Assembly: GCA_902785445.1 (NCBI GenBank)
Contig: CACZYN010000022.1
Coordinates: forward strand, 13,626 to 26,835
Direction of reading: 5' to 3'
Source: an uncultured Anaerovibrio sp.
GTDB taxonomy: Bacteria > Bacillota > Negativicutes > Selenomonadales > Selenomonadaceae
DNA length: 13,210 nucleotides
Below, piece after piece: positions 1 to 7,853 of the stretch. A program made the position numbers and the translations under genes. Every line of letters starts with the position of its first letter. Positions within the stretch are counted from its first letter, which is position 1. Under the pieces are notes generated by a model. It had not been told where the DNA came from, made no database searches, and saw only the letters and a program-made list of their open reading frames with translations.

Positions 1-36
1 TATATACTCTAATATATCTTTGTCCACATAATTCAT
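1..36 (-). CDS. Start of a further gene (first 12 codons only), unidentified
   Basis: An ATG at 36 opens a frame (MNYVDKDILEYI) that reaches the window edge. GAGG at 48-45, eight bases before it, gives a good ribosome binding site, and it is co-directional 55 bases after the HAD-like stop. Twelve residues are too few to name it. Confidence 0.6.
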   Translation of the reverse strand, partial: MNYVDKDILEYI

Positions 37-44
37 ATCTCTGT

Positions 45-48
45 CCTC
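45..48 (-). promoter_or_regulatory. Ribosome binding site of the edge gene
   Basis: GAGG on the minus strand, eight bases before the ATG at 36. The 55-base gap around it (37-91) shows no hairpin with a T run, so transcription probably continues through it. Confidence 0.55.
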
Positions 49-91
49 TTTAACATAGCAGATTATCTTTCACAATTGCTCCCGCTAAAAA

Positions 92-2395
92 TTATAATGC
101 CCATTTTCCGAAGTACATTATCTTTTCCTCCGGAATGCCATTATTTAGCATTTCCTCCTTGACTTCACCAGCTACCCACGGATTATACACGGCAATCCAT
201 ACCGCATCGAACTCATAATCGCACAAGTTATCAATTGTTCCCGTGGCCGGAGTGCCTTTTTCTTTTAGCTTTTCATAGTTCTTGTCCAGCCAGCCCACAA
301 TATTACAGCCCATTTTCACAGCCGTGTTATACATTCTGTGCCCCAATACACCGGCACCATATATTACAATGTTTTCACCGGCAGCTCTGTACGGAAATCC
401 CCGAAAAGCAGCATAAATATCCTCTGGTGGCAGTAAATCTTTTCCCCACAGCTGTTTATATCTTTTTATGATTTTTCCACGATTTCTTTGGTACCACGCA
501 ATTTTATTTTTTTCCCAGTCATTGCACCGCAACAGGGAATAATGTATGTCAGAACCTTTATATTGGGAAAAATCCGGGTTTAAAAGAAATAAATTTCTAA
601 TATCCGTGCCAGTCAATACAGGGGCAAATTTTTTTATTTTATCTGAATAACCGGTATCCTCAAAAGGCATATCCGCGAAAAATTCCAGTGCATTTTCATC
701 AGGTGCTTCTCCTATATCATCCAGATAAAAATATGACATCTTATCCGAAGGCTCCAAATGATACTGTCTATAGCAATCTATGTATGAGCTTGTAAAAGCA
801 CCCACGGCAGATAAATATTCATCATATCCATAATCCGTTAATATGCTCTTTTCTTTTTCATCATTAACCCTTACAGGGACAATATTGGCATTGTCCTGCC
901 TATAGGCCACAGTCTGGCCATGCAGGGCCCGACAAAGGAGCTCCAGCAGCATACTGTGGGCCAAAACCTTGGGCTGAAAATTATAATACTTGGCCTTGCC
1001 CTCTATGCCATCCCCAAACAGATTATAGTAGAAAATCTTTACCGGCTTTTCGTAGGTATCATGGATAATTTCCACCATACATTCCGAGGTAAAGCCTGTT
1101 CCCACCAGTTCCACAAATGCGAAATCATCCTTGCCAAAACCTACCTCCTGACAAAGATAATCCAAGGCTAATTTGCGTTTATCCTTATGGTGATTTTTTA
1201 GGAATTCACGAAATTCAGGCTGGTTGGATAAATGCCTTCCCAGCCAGTTAAAGGTTTCCGAATACAGCAAGTGATCCATATCCGGCCAGTACTCAGGCAG
1301 GAACGGCTTAATGTCATCCACAGATATTTCCAAAACATCAGCTATGTCGGCGATTTTTCTGGCCTTAGAAGCTACCCACGGCTTGGTAATATTCAGCAGC
1401 CTCCTTAGCTGAGCTTCGCTTCCATCATAGCCAGCCATGCGCCAAGTCCGGCGCGAACCATAAATGTAATGGGTTTCTATAGGCAAATTGTCTTTTTTTA
1501 TGATTTCATCAGCAATTTGCTTCAGGATATATCCATCTCTGGCAATGAAATACAGCCTGTGTACACCCATTTCCTCACTGCGACGAAGCACCCAATTAAC
1601 ATAAGGAAAAAGAATCGCCCCACCTATTGATGCCCCCACAACAGCCGGATTACACCAATCCTTATGCTGCAGGCGAAGATTTCTGGCGGTACCGATTGCC
1701 AACTGGGCAGATACATCATCAGCGGATTTATCTAAATAACGTTCTTCCACTCCCCATAATGGCGGGAAACTATATTGCTCTGCTTGAATCCCCAACCATT
1801 TAGGTATCGTAGCATCAGCACTCCTATCATCACCTACATGAATCCATTCATTATAGGCAATCTTCTCCTTAAACCTGACCACCTCGTACAGCTTGCCGGA
1901 GCTTTTGCTTTTCCGCCAGGCAGAAGAAATATATAGAGGAATCTCCGAAAAAATGCTGTCAGCTTTTTCCAGCAAAGCCCGTATAACAGCCTCATCCCAA
2001 TAAGAGTTCTCTATTAGGATTACCCTATTTCCTTGTGCACACAGCTTCCTTACCTTGGCGATATTTTCCTCTATGCCCACTAAATTTTGAAGTTCAGTTT
2101 CCTTTTCCAGGGCCATCAGCTTTTCTATATCACGCTCATTCAGTTCACCAGTGGTGGACATGGCCTTATATATTTCCGGCAGGGTGACATCCTCCACATT
2201 GACACCACGGTAATAATTGCACGCCAAAGACTCCGCCCCAACCCGCAAATCATAAAATCTGCTGCGGATTTCGGCAGATATTTCCCCATATTCCGCCTCA
2301 TTTTGCAAACGATGCTGCATAATGGCAAATATCCCCGCCGGAGTGGCAGTTCGTCTGGTAATCAATGTGTCAAAAATATCAAAGCTGTACAGCAT
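92..2395 (-). CDS. Large HAD-like protein with C-terminal Rossmann-type domain (767 aa), function unknown
   Basis: Three regions can be seen. Residues 1-215 look like a HAD hydrolase: motif I FDIFDTL (nucleophile Asp6, Thr10), motif III around KSSGKLY (Lys164/168) and motif IV HVGDDRSADA (187-195). Two positions deviate: the acid/base Asp two residues after Asp6 is Phe8, and the usual Ser/Thr-Asp of motif II is ENSY (129-132). A central region (about 240-660) opens with GGAILFPYVNWVLRR and contains LYFIARDGY (281-289), seen in uncharacterised relatives of surface-polysaccharide loci. Residues 673-767 hold a Rossmann-type domain with YGAGVLGHRMY (679-689) and an acidic strand end (GWLDKN), like the nucleotide- or CoA-binding domains of sugar-modifying proteins. 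The ATG at 2395 has AAGGGA five bases upstream. It may be a phosphatase or a scaffold that binds a sugar nucleotide; I cannot tell which. Confidence 0.72.
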   Translation of the reverse strand: MLYSFDIFDTLITRRTATPAGIFAIMQHRLQNEAEYGEISAEIRSRFYDLRVGAESLACNYYRGVNVEDVTLPEIYKAMSTTGELNERDIEKLMALEKETELQNLVGIEENIAKVRKLCAQGNRVILIENSYWDEAVIRALLEKADSIFSEIPLYISSAWRKSKSSGKLYEVVRFKEKIAYNEWIHVGDDRSADATIPKWLGIQAEQYSFPPLWGVEERYLDKSADDVSAQLAIGTARNLRLQHKDWCNPAVVGASIGGAILFPYVNWVLRRSEEMGVHRLYFIARDGYILKQIADEIIKKDNLPIETHYIYGSRRTWRMAGYDGSEAQLRRLLNITKPWVASKARKIADIADVLEISVDDIKPFLPEYWPDMDHLLYSETFNWLGRHLSNQPEFREFLKNHHKDKRKLALDYLCQEVGFGKDDFAFVELVGTGFTSECMVEIIHDTYEKPVKIFYYNLFGDGIEGKAKYYNFQPKVLAHSMLLELLCRALHGQTVAYRQDNANIVPVRVNDEKEKSILTDYGYDEYLSAVGAFTSSYIDCYRQYHLEPSDKMSYFYLDDIGEAPDENALEFFADMPFEDTGYSDKIKKFAPVLTGTDIRNLFLLNPDFSQYKGSDIHYSLLRCNDWEKNKIAWYQRNRGKIIKRYKQLWGKDLLPPEDIYAAFRGFPYRAAGENIVIYGAGVLGHRMYNTAVKMGCNIVGWLDKNYEKLKEKGTPATGTIDNLCDYEFDAVWIAVYNPWVAGEVKEEMLNNGIPEEKIMYFGKWAL

Positions 2396-3353
2396 ATAAA
2401 TCCCTTATTCGCTCAAAAATCTTTTGGGCCGAAAGACCATTCTCTTCCAACATCCACTCATATTCCCCAGCTTTACCGTAGGCATCTGGCAATCCCAGGA
2501 ACAACTGTGGCGGTGACTGTTTCAATGTTGCCTTAAACTCAGCAATGGCACTGCCTAGTCCCCCCACAACATTATGCTCCTCCAATGAAACCCACAGTTT
2601 GGCGGTTTTAGCGTAAGACTCCAGTATTTCACAATCCAGAGGCTTAATAGTATGTATATTTACTACTGCCGTGCTGATTCCCGCTTCATCCAAAAGCTTG
2701 GCCGCCTTTAATCCATTAGCCGCAATAGTACCGGTAGTAAAAATAACTGCCTCTGTACCTTCTTTTATAGTGACCGCCTTGCCCAGCTGAAAATCATAAT
2801 CCTCTTTGTATATCATCGGCGTATTTACCTTACCGGTTAAGCGAATATACATCGGCTTATCAGATTCAGTAGCCGCCTCGGCCACCTTCACTGCCTCAAA
2901 GGCATCGACTGGTGATACAACAACCAGATTTGGTATAGCCCGCATCAATGCTATATCCTCAAAACAAAAATGAGAATTGCCAAGATGCCCATTTATAATA
3001 CCAGCCCGGGAGCCCACCAGCTTCACCGGCAATTTCATGTAGCCCATGTTTACCCGCACCTGCTCACAGCTACGCATAGTAATAAAATTGGCAAATGTGG
3101 CAGCAAAAACACGAAAGCCCGTTTTGGCCAGCCCGGCGGCAATATTTACCATATTCTGTTCAGCAATGCCCACATTATAAAACTGATTTGGACAATCCCG
3201 CATAAACTTGCCTATACCGCTGGACTGGGCCAAGTCGGCCGCCAATACGGCAAAATCATCTTTTTCAGCCGCCAACTCTGTCAGGCGGGCAAAAAAAGCC
3301 CCCTGTGCTCCCAGCATAGAATAGGTGCGTAGTACTTTCCGATCCACCATCAC
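2379..3353 (-). CDS. Transketolase C-terminal (pyrimidine-binding) subunit
   Basis: Second half of the split transketolase: pyrimidine-binding domain followed by the C-terminal transketolase domain. The catalytic Glu is Glu65 in GIAEQNM, preceded by the FYNVGIAEQ strand; the RSCEQVRVNMG helix and GSRAGI...GHLGNSHFCFEDIALMR loop (His residues at the substrate entrance) follow. The domain border is around 190 (QLGKAVTIKEGTEAVIFTTG). The 324 residues are normal for a split subunit. The start GTG at 3353 overlaps the upstream stop as GTGA and has AGGAGG seven bases before it; ATG at 3350 is an alternative. It assembles with the N-terminal subunit, because ThDP sits at the interface. Its stop overlaps the HAD-like gene by 17 bases. 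Sugar-phosphate donor specificity is not readable from these motifs. Confidence 0.93.
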   Translation of the reverse strand: MMVDRKVLRTYSMLGAQGAFFARLTELAAEKDDFAVLAADLAQSSGIGKFMRDCPNQFYNVGIAEQNMVNIAAGLAKTGFRVFAATFANFITMRSCEQVRVNMGYMKLPVKLVGSRAGIINGHLGNSHFCFEDIALMRAIPNLVVVSPVDAFEAVKVAEAATESDKPMYIRLTGKVNTPMIYKEDYDFQLGKAVTIKEGTEAVIFTTGTIAANGLKAAKLLDEAGISTAVVNIHTIKPLDCEILESYAKTAKLWVSLEEHNVVGGLGSAIAEFKATLKQSPPQLFLGLPDAYGKAGEYEWMLEENGLSAQKIFERIRDLYAVQL

Positions 3354-4192
3354 TCGGACACCTCCTGTCCCAGTTCCTGCATAGCCTCCTTGTACTGTTT
3401 TTCTGAAAGAGCGCTATGATGCCACTCAGGCTTATTCTCCATAAAACTGATACCCTTTCCCTTTATGGTATTAGCTATTACCACCTTAGGTTTTCCATTT
3501 CTCAGTTCCAAAAGCTCGGAAAAAGTATGACAGATTTTTTCTGTATCATGACCATCAATTTCCCGCACATCAAAGCCAAAGCTGGCAAATTTCTCTCCCA
3601 AATCCAGCAAATCCATAATTTCCTTGGTGGTACCATCGCTCTGTATAGAATTTTTGTCCACAATGACAACAAGGGAATCCAGACCAAAGGAAGCCGCTGC
3701 CATAGATCCTTCCCATACAGCCCCCTCATCACATTCCCCATCCCCCATCAAGACGAAAACGTGATTATCATAGCCCTTCCGCCGATATCCCAATGCCATG
3801 CCGATGCCAGTACCTATCCCCATTCCCAGACTGCCAGTGGAAAGCTCAACTCCTTTGGCTTCATTCATAATGGGATGGGCAGACAGCTCTGAACCATCAG
3901 CCTCGAATTCCTGCAAATCCGTCATGGGAAAATAACCAGCACAGGCCAAAGCCGCATAAAAGGATACTGACGCATGCCCCTTGCTTAGCAGAAACACATC
4001 CCGTGGTTCCTTGGTAGGATTGTTGACATCTATATCCATAATTCCACCATATAAGCAAGCCAGCAATTCAATACAGGAAAGAGCCCCCCCAAAGTGAGCC
4101 CCTTTCCGACCGGCACCATATCCTGTCTTTATTGTCTCAACGCGTATTCTTTCCGCCAGGGATTTTATTTTATCCAAATTTACGGCTGCCAA
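3350..4192 (-). CDS. Transketolase N-terminal (ThDP pyrophosphate-binding) subunit
   Basis: Half-length transketolase carrying the pyrophosphate-binding domain. Numbered from the TTG at 4192: the usual GSGHPGGSLSA is here GRKGAHFGGALSC (28-40, His33 kept), KGHAS is at 71-75, the ThDP motif begins MGDGECDEG (149-157) and ends with Asn181 in VDKNSIQSDG. The C-terminal domain follows as a separate gene, the split form seen in many Firmicutes and Archaea. The start is unclear: GTG at 4213 and ATG at 4207 are in frame, but GGGGGGA sits six bases before the TTG at 4192, and the family begins around NLDKIK, so I prefer TTG; it overlaps the SDR by 23 bases. In a pathway cluster it is unlikely to serve the pentose phosphate route; with an aldehyde acceptor it would transfer a two-carbon ketol unit. 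Confidence 0.92.
   Translation of the reverse strand: MAAVNLDKIKSLAERIRVETIKTGYGAGRKGAHFGGALSCIELLACLYGGIMDIDVNNPTKEPRDVFLLSKGHASVSFYAALACAGYFPMTDLQEFEADGSELSAHPIMNEAKGVELSTGSLGMGIGTGIGMALGYRRKGYDNHVFVLMGDGECDEGAVWEGSMAAASFGLDSLVVIVDKNSIQSDGTTKEIMDLLDLGEKFASFGFDVREIDGHDTEKICHTFSELLELRNGKPKVVIANTIKGKGISFMENKPEWHHSALSEKQYKEAMQELGQEVSE
3361..3366 (-). promoter_or_regulatory. Ribosome binding site of the transketolase C-terminal gene
   Basis: AGGAGG on the minus strand, seven bases before the GTG at 3353 and within the end of the upstream transketolase gene. Confidence 0.75.
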
Positions 4193-4940
4193 TCTTAATC
4201 CCCCCATCCACACGAATTACCTGACCGGTAATATAACTGGACATATCCGAAGCCAGAAAAACTGCCGTATTGGCCACTTCTTCGGGCTTACCCCATCGGG
4301 CCAGAGCCGAATGATCAATTAAATCCTTGGCCAGAGCTTCATCCATCGCTTTTCCCATCTCGGTTTCAATAATACCAGGTGCAATAGCATTTACCCGAAT
4401 GTCATTACCGCCAAATTCTCTGGCCAAAGTCTTCGTTGCACCAACCATGGCGGCCTTGCTGCTGACATATTCCAGCTGTCCCGGCGCACCATCCAGGCCA
4501 GACATTGATGCTATCTGTACAATACTGCCCCCATGCTCATTTCTCTGCATTAAGCGGGAAACATACTGCACCAGCCGCATCTGTGAAAAAAAATTTACTT
4601 CAAATAGATTTCTCATATTATCAATGGGAGTCATCTGAAACAATGTATTTTCTGAAAGAGCTCCGGCATTATTGACCAGAACATCAATAGAACAGTGGGC
4701 TTTACGGATGTCAGTTACAGCCTTTTTTACCCCAGCCTCATCGCAAATATCAAACACAACAGGTCTAATTTCCACCGAATATTCATTGGCAAGAGACTCA
4801 AACTCCTGCGCCAGTGTTTCAGTCAAATTTCGTACACAGGCAAATACATTAGCCCCATTTTGGGCAAAGGCCGTCAAAATGGCCTTGCCAATACCACGGC
4901 TGCAACCGGTTATAACAGCATTTTTCCCTTTTAACAACAC
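4170..4940 (-). CDS. Short-chain dehydrogenase/reductase, FabG-like
   Basis: Canonical NADP(H)-type SDR of 256 residues. Cofactor loop TGCSRGIG (11-18), Arg after the second strand (ACVRN), NNAG (90-93), helix-4 Asn116, Ser145, Tyr158 and Lys162 (YVSSK) give the complete catalytic tetrad, and PGIIETEM and TGQVIRVDGG close the fold. The start is a GTG at 4940 with GAGGG about four bases upstream, seven bases after the luxC-like stop; it overlaps the transketolase gene at its 3' end. It resembles FabG/3-oxoacyl-ACP reductase, but its place between an aldehyde-forming reductase and a transketolase suggests it acts on the aldehyde, or on the ketol that transketolase would make (reducing a ketone or oxidising an alcohol), rather than on an ACP thioester. 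That is inference. Confidence 0.88.
   Translation of the reverse strand: MLLKGKNAVITGCSRGIGKAILTAFAQNGANVFACVRNLTETLAQEFESLANEYSVEIRPVVFDICDEAGVKKAVTDIRKAHCSIDVLVNNAGALSENTLFQMTPIDNMRNLFEVNFFSQMRLVQYVSRLMQRNEHGGSIVQIASMSGLDGAPGQLEYVSSKAAMVGATKTLAREFGGNDIRVNAIAPGIIETEMGKAMDEALAKDLIDHSALARWGKPEEVANTAVFLASDMSSYITGQVIRVDGGIKIGSRKFG
4199..4205 (-). promoter_or_regulatory. Likely ribosome binding site of the transketolase N-terminal gene
   Basis: GGGGGGA on the minus strand, six bases before a TTG codon at 4192. It lies inside the SDR coding sequence, so the transketolase gene would be translated through an overlap. A run of G gives a weaker anti-Shine-Dalgarno match than GGAGG, so the start choice is only moderately supported. 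Confidence 0.5.
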
Positions 4941-4947
4941 GGTTCCC

Positions 4948-6147
4948 TCACCTCACATCCACTATTCTCGTCATCTCTTCAACAATATCATAGCCATCCC
5001 AAATAACATCCAAATCCAACGCCTTGCCGATTGGCACCAAACGATCAATCCCCAGCCAACCATTCTCCAACACCATACTGGCCAAAGCTTTAGGATCAAT
5101 ACCATAATAAGTCACAGTTTGCATTTTTCCATTCATTATAGTACCCAATTCTTTTAAATCTTTCACTTCATACTCATAAAACAGGCCAAAGCTTCCCCTA
5201 AGTTCTGTCAAATCATCAGAAATATTTTTTAAAGGCACACGATAGAGCAAATTATCTTCGGACACAAGATTGCCAGTCTGTTCAAATCTTACTGCATTGC
5301 TGCAAAACAGCGAATACTTGCTGGTAGCTTTAATAGGTGGAAAATCATACCGACCTTCGGCCATCTTTTTTACTGCCAGCCAAAAACGCTCCTTACCCCC
5401 TTCGAGTTTTTTCTCATCCCCCTGCCACAATATCAGTTGAGGTGACGAGCAGGCATTCTGATCCATCAAAAAAGTATCATTATAAAAGTCCTGGGCCAGG
5501 CGCTGCACACTCTGTTCTTCAGCATCTGCAACAGCACCAGCATTCAGCAGGGCCACCGAGTAACGATCAGCAAAGGTTAATTCCACCGCCCGAGGTGGCA
5601 AGGGACATTCTCTGATATTACGAATAGTTTCATCTCCGCCCCAAATAAGCCGAACCTGGCACTGGGCCGAAAACTCCTTTGTCCATATACTCTCCCTGGG
5701 ATAACGCACAATAGCCGTCATGGAGCGAATAACCTGATATTCCTCCCTTGCAAGCACCCTATCCAAAACAGTACACAACAGCTTTATCTGGGGATAATCC
5801 TTGCTGGCCACACGCACAATATTGGCATTCCCGGCCAATAATCCAAACATATAGGAAAAAATAAACTGCACCGGAATATTGGATGGTGTTATGTGAAAGG
5901 CCAGTCCACGACCTATCCGCAAAGCTTCCTGTCCCAAGCAGGATTTAAGCCGCTTAATATTTCCTCTTCGTGCCCAAAAGCCCACTGCAACAATATCCGG
6001 ATAAGCCTTGCAATCCTCATCATGTAAAATTTCCGCGGAAAAATCATCCAAAAAGCGGCACACTATATCACTATATGGTGGCAATGGCTTACCTTCATGA
6101 ATTTCCTCTCCCGCCAAATAGATCAACTCACTGCCCATAGGTATCAC
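4948..6147 (-). CDS. LuxC-like acyl reductase (aldehyde-forming)
   Basis: Homologue of the LuxC reductase (acyl-CoA reductase family), which takes an acyl group on a Cys and reduces it with NADPH to an aldehyde. The LuxC-type region GLAFHITPSNIPVQF (81-95), followed by the GNANIVRVAS strand (106-115), forms the nucleotide-binding part. The catalytic Cys is Cys233 in MDQNACSSPQ, with the Asp-Gln-Asn-x-Cys-Ser-Ser-Pro context typical of LuxC. At 399 residues it is shorter than the Vibrio enzyme (about 480), mostly at the N terminus. The best start is GTG at 6147 with AGGGGG four bases before it, overlapping the luxE-like stop by 20 bases; ATG at 6138 (overlap 11) is possible but has no good site. 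A 7-base gap precedes the SDR. The product would be a short- or medium-chain aldehyde, which nothing in the cluster then oxidises or uses as luciferase substrate. Confidence 0.93.
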   Translation of the reverse strand: MIPMGSELIYLAGEEIHEGKPLPPYSDIVCRFLDDFSAEILHDEDCKAYPDIVAVGFWARRGNIKRLKSCLGQEALRIGRGLAFHITPSNIPVQFIFSYMFGLLAGNANIVRVASKDYPQIKLLCTVLDRVLAREEYQVIRSMTAIVRYPRESIWTKEFSAQCQVRLIWGGDETIRNIRECPLPPRAVELTFADRYSVALLNAGAVADAEEQSVQRLAQDFYNDTFLMDQNACSSPQLILWQGDEKKLEGGKERFWLAVKKMAEGRYDFPPIKATSKYSLFCSNAVRFEQTGNLVSEDNLLYRVPLKNISDDLTELRGSFGLFYEYEVKDLKELGTIMNGKMQTVTYYGIDPKALASMVLENGWLGIDRLVPIGKALDLDVIWDGYDIVEEMTRIVDVR

Positions 6148-7207
6148 TGCACCCCCTGATTTCCGCCTTACTTATTCGCCCCAAAAGTTCAAAGTATTTT
6201 CCTTTTCGACCACATGGGCAATCATCCTCACCCAATATTTTTCCCCAGTCTTCGGTCAAAAGAATGTGCCCTGGGTAGCTGGAAGGCAGTATAGACAACA
6301 GCTCAACCAATCCCTCCTCGTCGATTTTACAACTGCTAAAATCTCGGGGATTACGAATCAAAATATCCGAAAAAACTGAACAGTGCATATGTCCTTCTTC
6401 ACACTCCACAAAAACCGAGCCCAACTGTTCGGCCATACCATAATAGTTATGGATATGCAAATTACCGCACACACTCCGTACAGCTTCATTATATACTTTT
6501 GTACTTACCCGCTCAGCCTGAAGCTTTTTCCAACCACCAATATGGAACAAAACTCCCTCAGGGATTTCCAATGATTTGCCACTGGACCGCAAACTCTTTA
6601 CTACATATTGCCAAATCATATAAGTATAGCCAAATAAAATAATCCGTTCCCTCTGATGCTTGGCCAAATAATCCTTCAGCTCCGCCTCCCGCAATTGCAT
6701 ATCCTCATCCAATGCAAAAAAAACGTCCCTGCCAAACATGGAAAAGCCAATAATCCCTGCTCCGCGGGCCGAAAACATTCGCGGATCCTTCTTGGCCAAT
6801 TCCGTGTCAAGGATTATCATAGGAAGGCGCTTCTTGCCAATATACGAAGCCATTATATTCGCCAAACATTTCGATTGGGCCATGGCAGTAGCCCTATCCA
6901 AAAACACCTGTGATCTGGTCTGGCCTGTTGTACCGGAGGATTTCATAGTCTTTACAACTGACTCCCGTGGCACGCTCAGAAGCTCAAATTCTTTAAAAAG
7001 CTGTACTGGTATAAAGGGAAAATCTGCCAATTCCTCAATCCCCTCGTCATTATAACCCAATGCCTGCAAAATACGGGTATACTCCGAACAATTATTTATA
7101 TGGTGGGTGGTCAATTCTTTCAAACACTTAACCATAAACTGGCTTTTTTCCTTCGCCTTCATGGAATAAGGCTCATATTTAAGATATGGTGCATGACTGT
7201 CCAGCAT
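6128..7207 (-). CDS. LuxE-like acyl-protein synthetase
   Basis: Homologue of LuxE, which adenylates a fatty acid and passes it through a protein thioester to LuxC in the fatty-acid reductase complex. The phosphate loop is SSGTTGQTRSQ (90-100), then YYGMAEQLGSVF (255-266) in the place of the ANL YGxTE motif. The C-terminal block has the CPCGRKGKYFELLGR signature (330-344) and the RGCSD end, in which Cys353 lies seven residues from the C terminus, a candidate for the acylated Cys found near the C terminus of Vibrio LuxE. The length, 359 aa, matches the family (about 370). The ATG at 7207 has AGGAG eight bases upstream. It overlaps the luxC-like gene, so the two are made together, as in lux operons. 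No luxA, luxB or luxD is present, so the product is not for light. The true acyl donor is unknown. Confidence 0.93.
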   Translation of the reverse strand: MLDSHAPYLKYEPYSMKAKEKSQFMVKCLKELTTHHINNCSEYTRILQALGYNDEGIEELADFPFIPVQLFKEFELLSVPRESVVKTMKSSGTTGQTRSQVFLDRATAMAQSKCLANIMASYIGKKRLPMIILDTELAKKDPRMFSARGAGIIGFSMFGRDVFFALDEDMQLREAELKDYLAKHQRERIILFGYTYMIWQYVVKSLRSSGKSLEIPEGVLFHIGGWKKLQAERVSTKVYNEAVRSVCGNLHIHNYYGMAEQLGSVFVECEEGHMHCSVFSDILIRNPRDFSSCKIDEEGLVELLSILPSSYPGHILLTEDWGKILGEDDCPCGRKGKYFELLGRISKAEIRGCSDTYGQ

Positions 7208-7211
7208 ATCC

Positions 7212-7853
7212 TCATCTCCTAACGTACACGTCCAAAGGCTGGGAAAAAGCCGCTCCCAGAGAAGCGTATAAATTCATCACCGGCATATTGCGGCTGGAAA
7301 TCCGTCCCCAGAGTTTATTTATGCCTTCTTCCCGACACTTTTCCACTGCACCTGCGTATAATGAAGTCGCCACTCCGGCTACCCGATACTTTTCGTCCAC
7401 CGCTGCCAAGCGAATGATGGCTTGATCCTGCTTTTCCCCATCTGGCACGACCTCCAAAAATCCGGCAATTTCTCCCTTAAAGCGGCAAATATAGAAAGAT
7501 TTCATTCCATCCACAAATGCGCATATAGCATCTCTTTTTTCATCATCAGAGGTACTCGTCCTATCAAAAAAACGCGAATCAGGCAAAAAAGCCTGCTTCG
7601 CTATTTCATAAATGCGTTTTTCCAGCTTATCTATCCTCTCTAAAGGTATTCTACACAGCCGGGAAAAATCCCTGTCTTTTTTTACACTAATGGTAGCCTT
7701 TATGGTGCGGTCAACCATAAAATAACCCTCATTTCGCAATAATTCCGCTATTTCCTTGGCATCGGAATCAACTACAACTTTGGACGGTTTCACCTGGAAA
7801 GCCATCCATTCCTCTATATTATGCAATTCCTTAGCCGCCATTTGGTATTTCAC
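7212..7853 (-). CDS. GNAT-family N-acyltransferase
   Basis: A 213-residue protein whose C-terminal half is a GNAT domain. The acyl-CoA pyrophosphate loop is DEKYRVAGVATSLY (about 153-166, RxxGxA form), preceded by the IIRLAAV strand, and the C-terminal NMPVMNLYASLGAAF (189-203) closes the fold. The overall pattern (long N-terminal part, late GNAT core) recalls the WecD/RffC enzymes that N-acylate 4-amino-4,6-dideoxy sugars, but I see no diagnostic that fixes this. In context it may transfer an acyl group made by the upstream ACP and ligase genes to an amine. The start is the GTG at 7853, which overlaps the ligase stop as GTGA and has GAAGGGG eight bases upstream; an ATG four codons in lacks a better site. 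The stop is four bases before the luxE-like gene. Confidence 0.82.
   Translation of the reverse strand: MKYQMAAKELHNIEEWMAFQVKPSKVVVDSDAKEIAELLRNEGYFMVDRTIKATISVKKDRDFSRLCRIPLERIDKLEKRIYEIAKQAFLPDSRFFDRTSTSDDEKRDAICAFVDGMKSFYICRFKGEIAGFLEVVPDGEKQDQAIIRLAAVDEKYRVAGVATSLYAGAVEKCREEGINKLWGRISSRNMPVMNLYASLGAAFSQPLDVYVRR

Noticed and set aside
3416..3892. A 158-codon open frame on the plus strand
   Set aside because: It is the antisense shadow of the transketolase N-terminal gene, with no recognisable domain or ribosome binding site of note.
2379..4213. Split transketolase read as a housekeeping pentose-phosphate enzyme or a DXS/pyruvate dehydrogenase E1 pair
   Set aside because: Motifs (GDGE...N, GIAEQN) fit transketolase, not E1; a central-metabolism role is not excluded but the tight embedding among ACP and LuxCE genes makes a pathway role more likely.
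4948..7207. A bioluminescence (lux) operon
   Set aside because: LuxC and LuxE homologues are present, but there is no luciferase alpha or beta gene or LuxD in the window, and the neighbours are transketolase and ACP genes.
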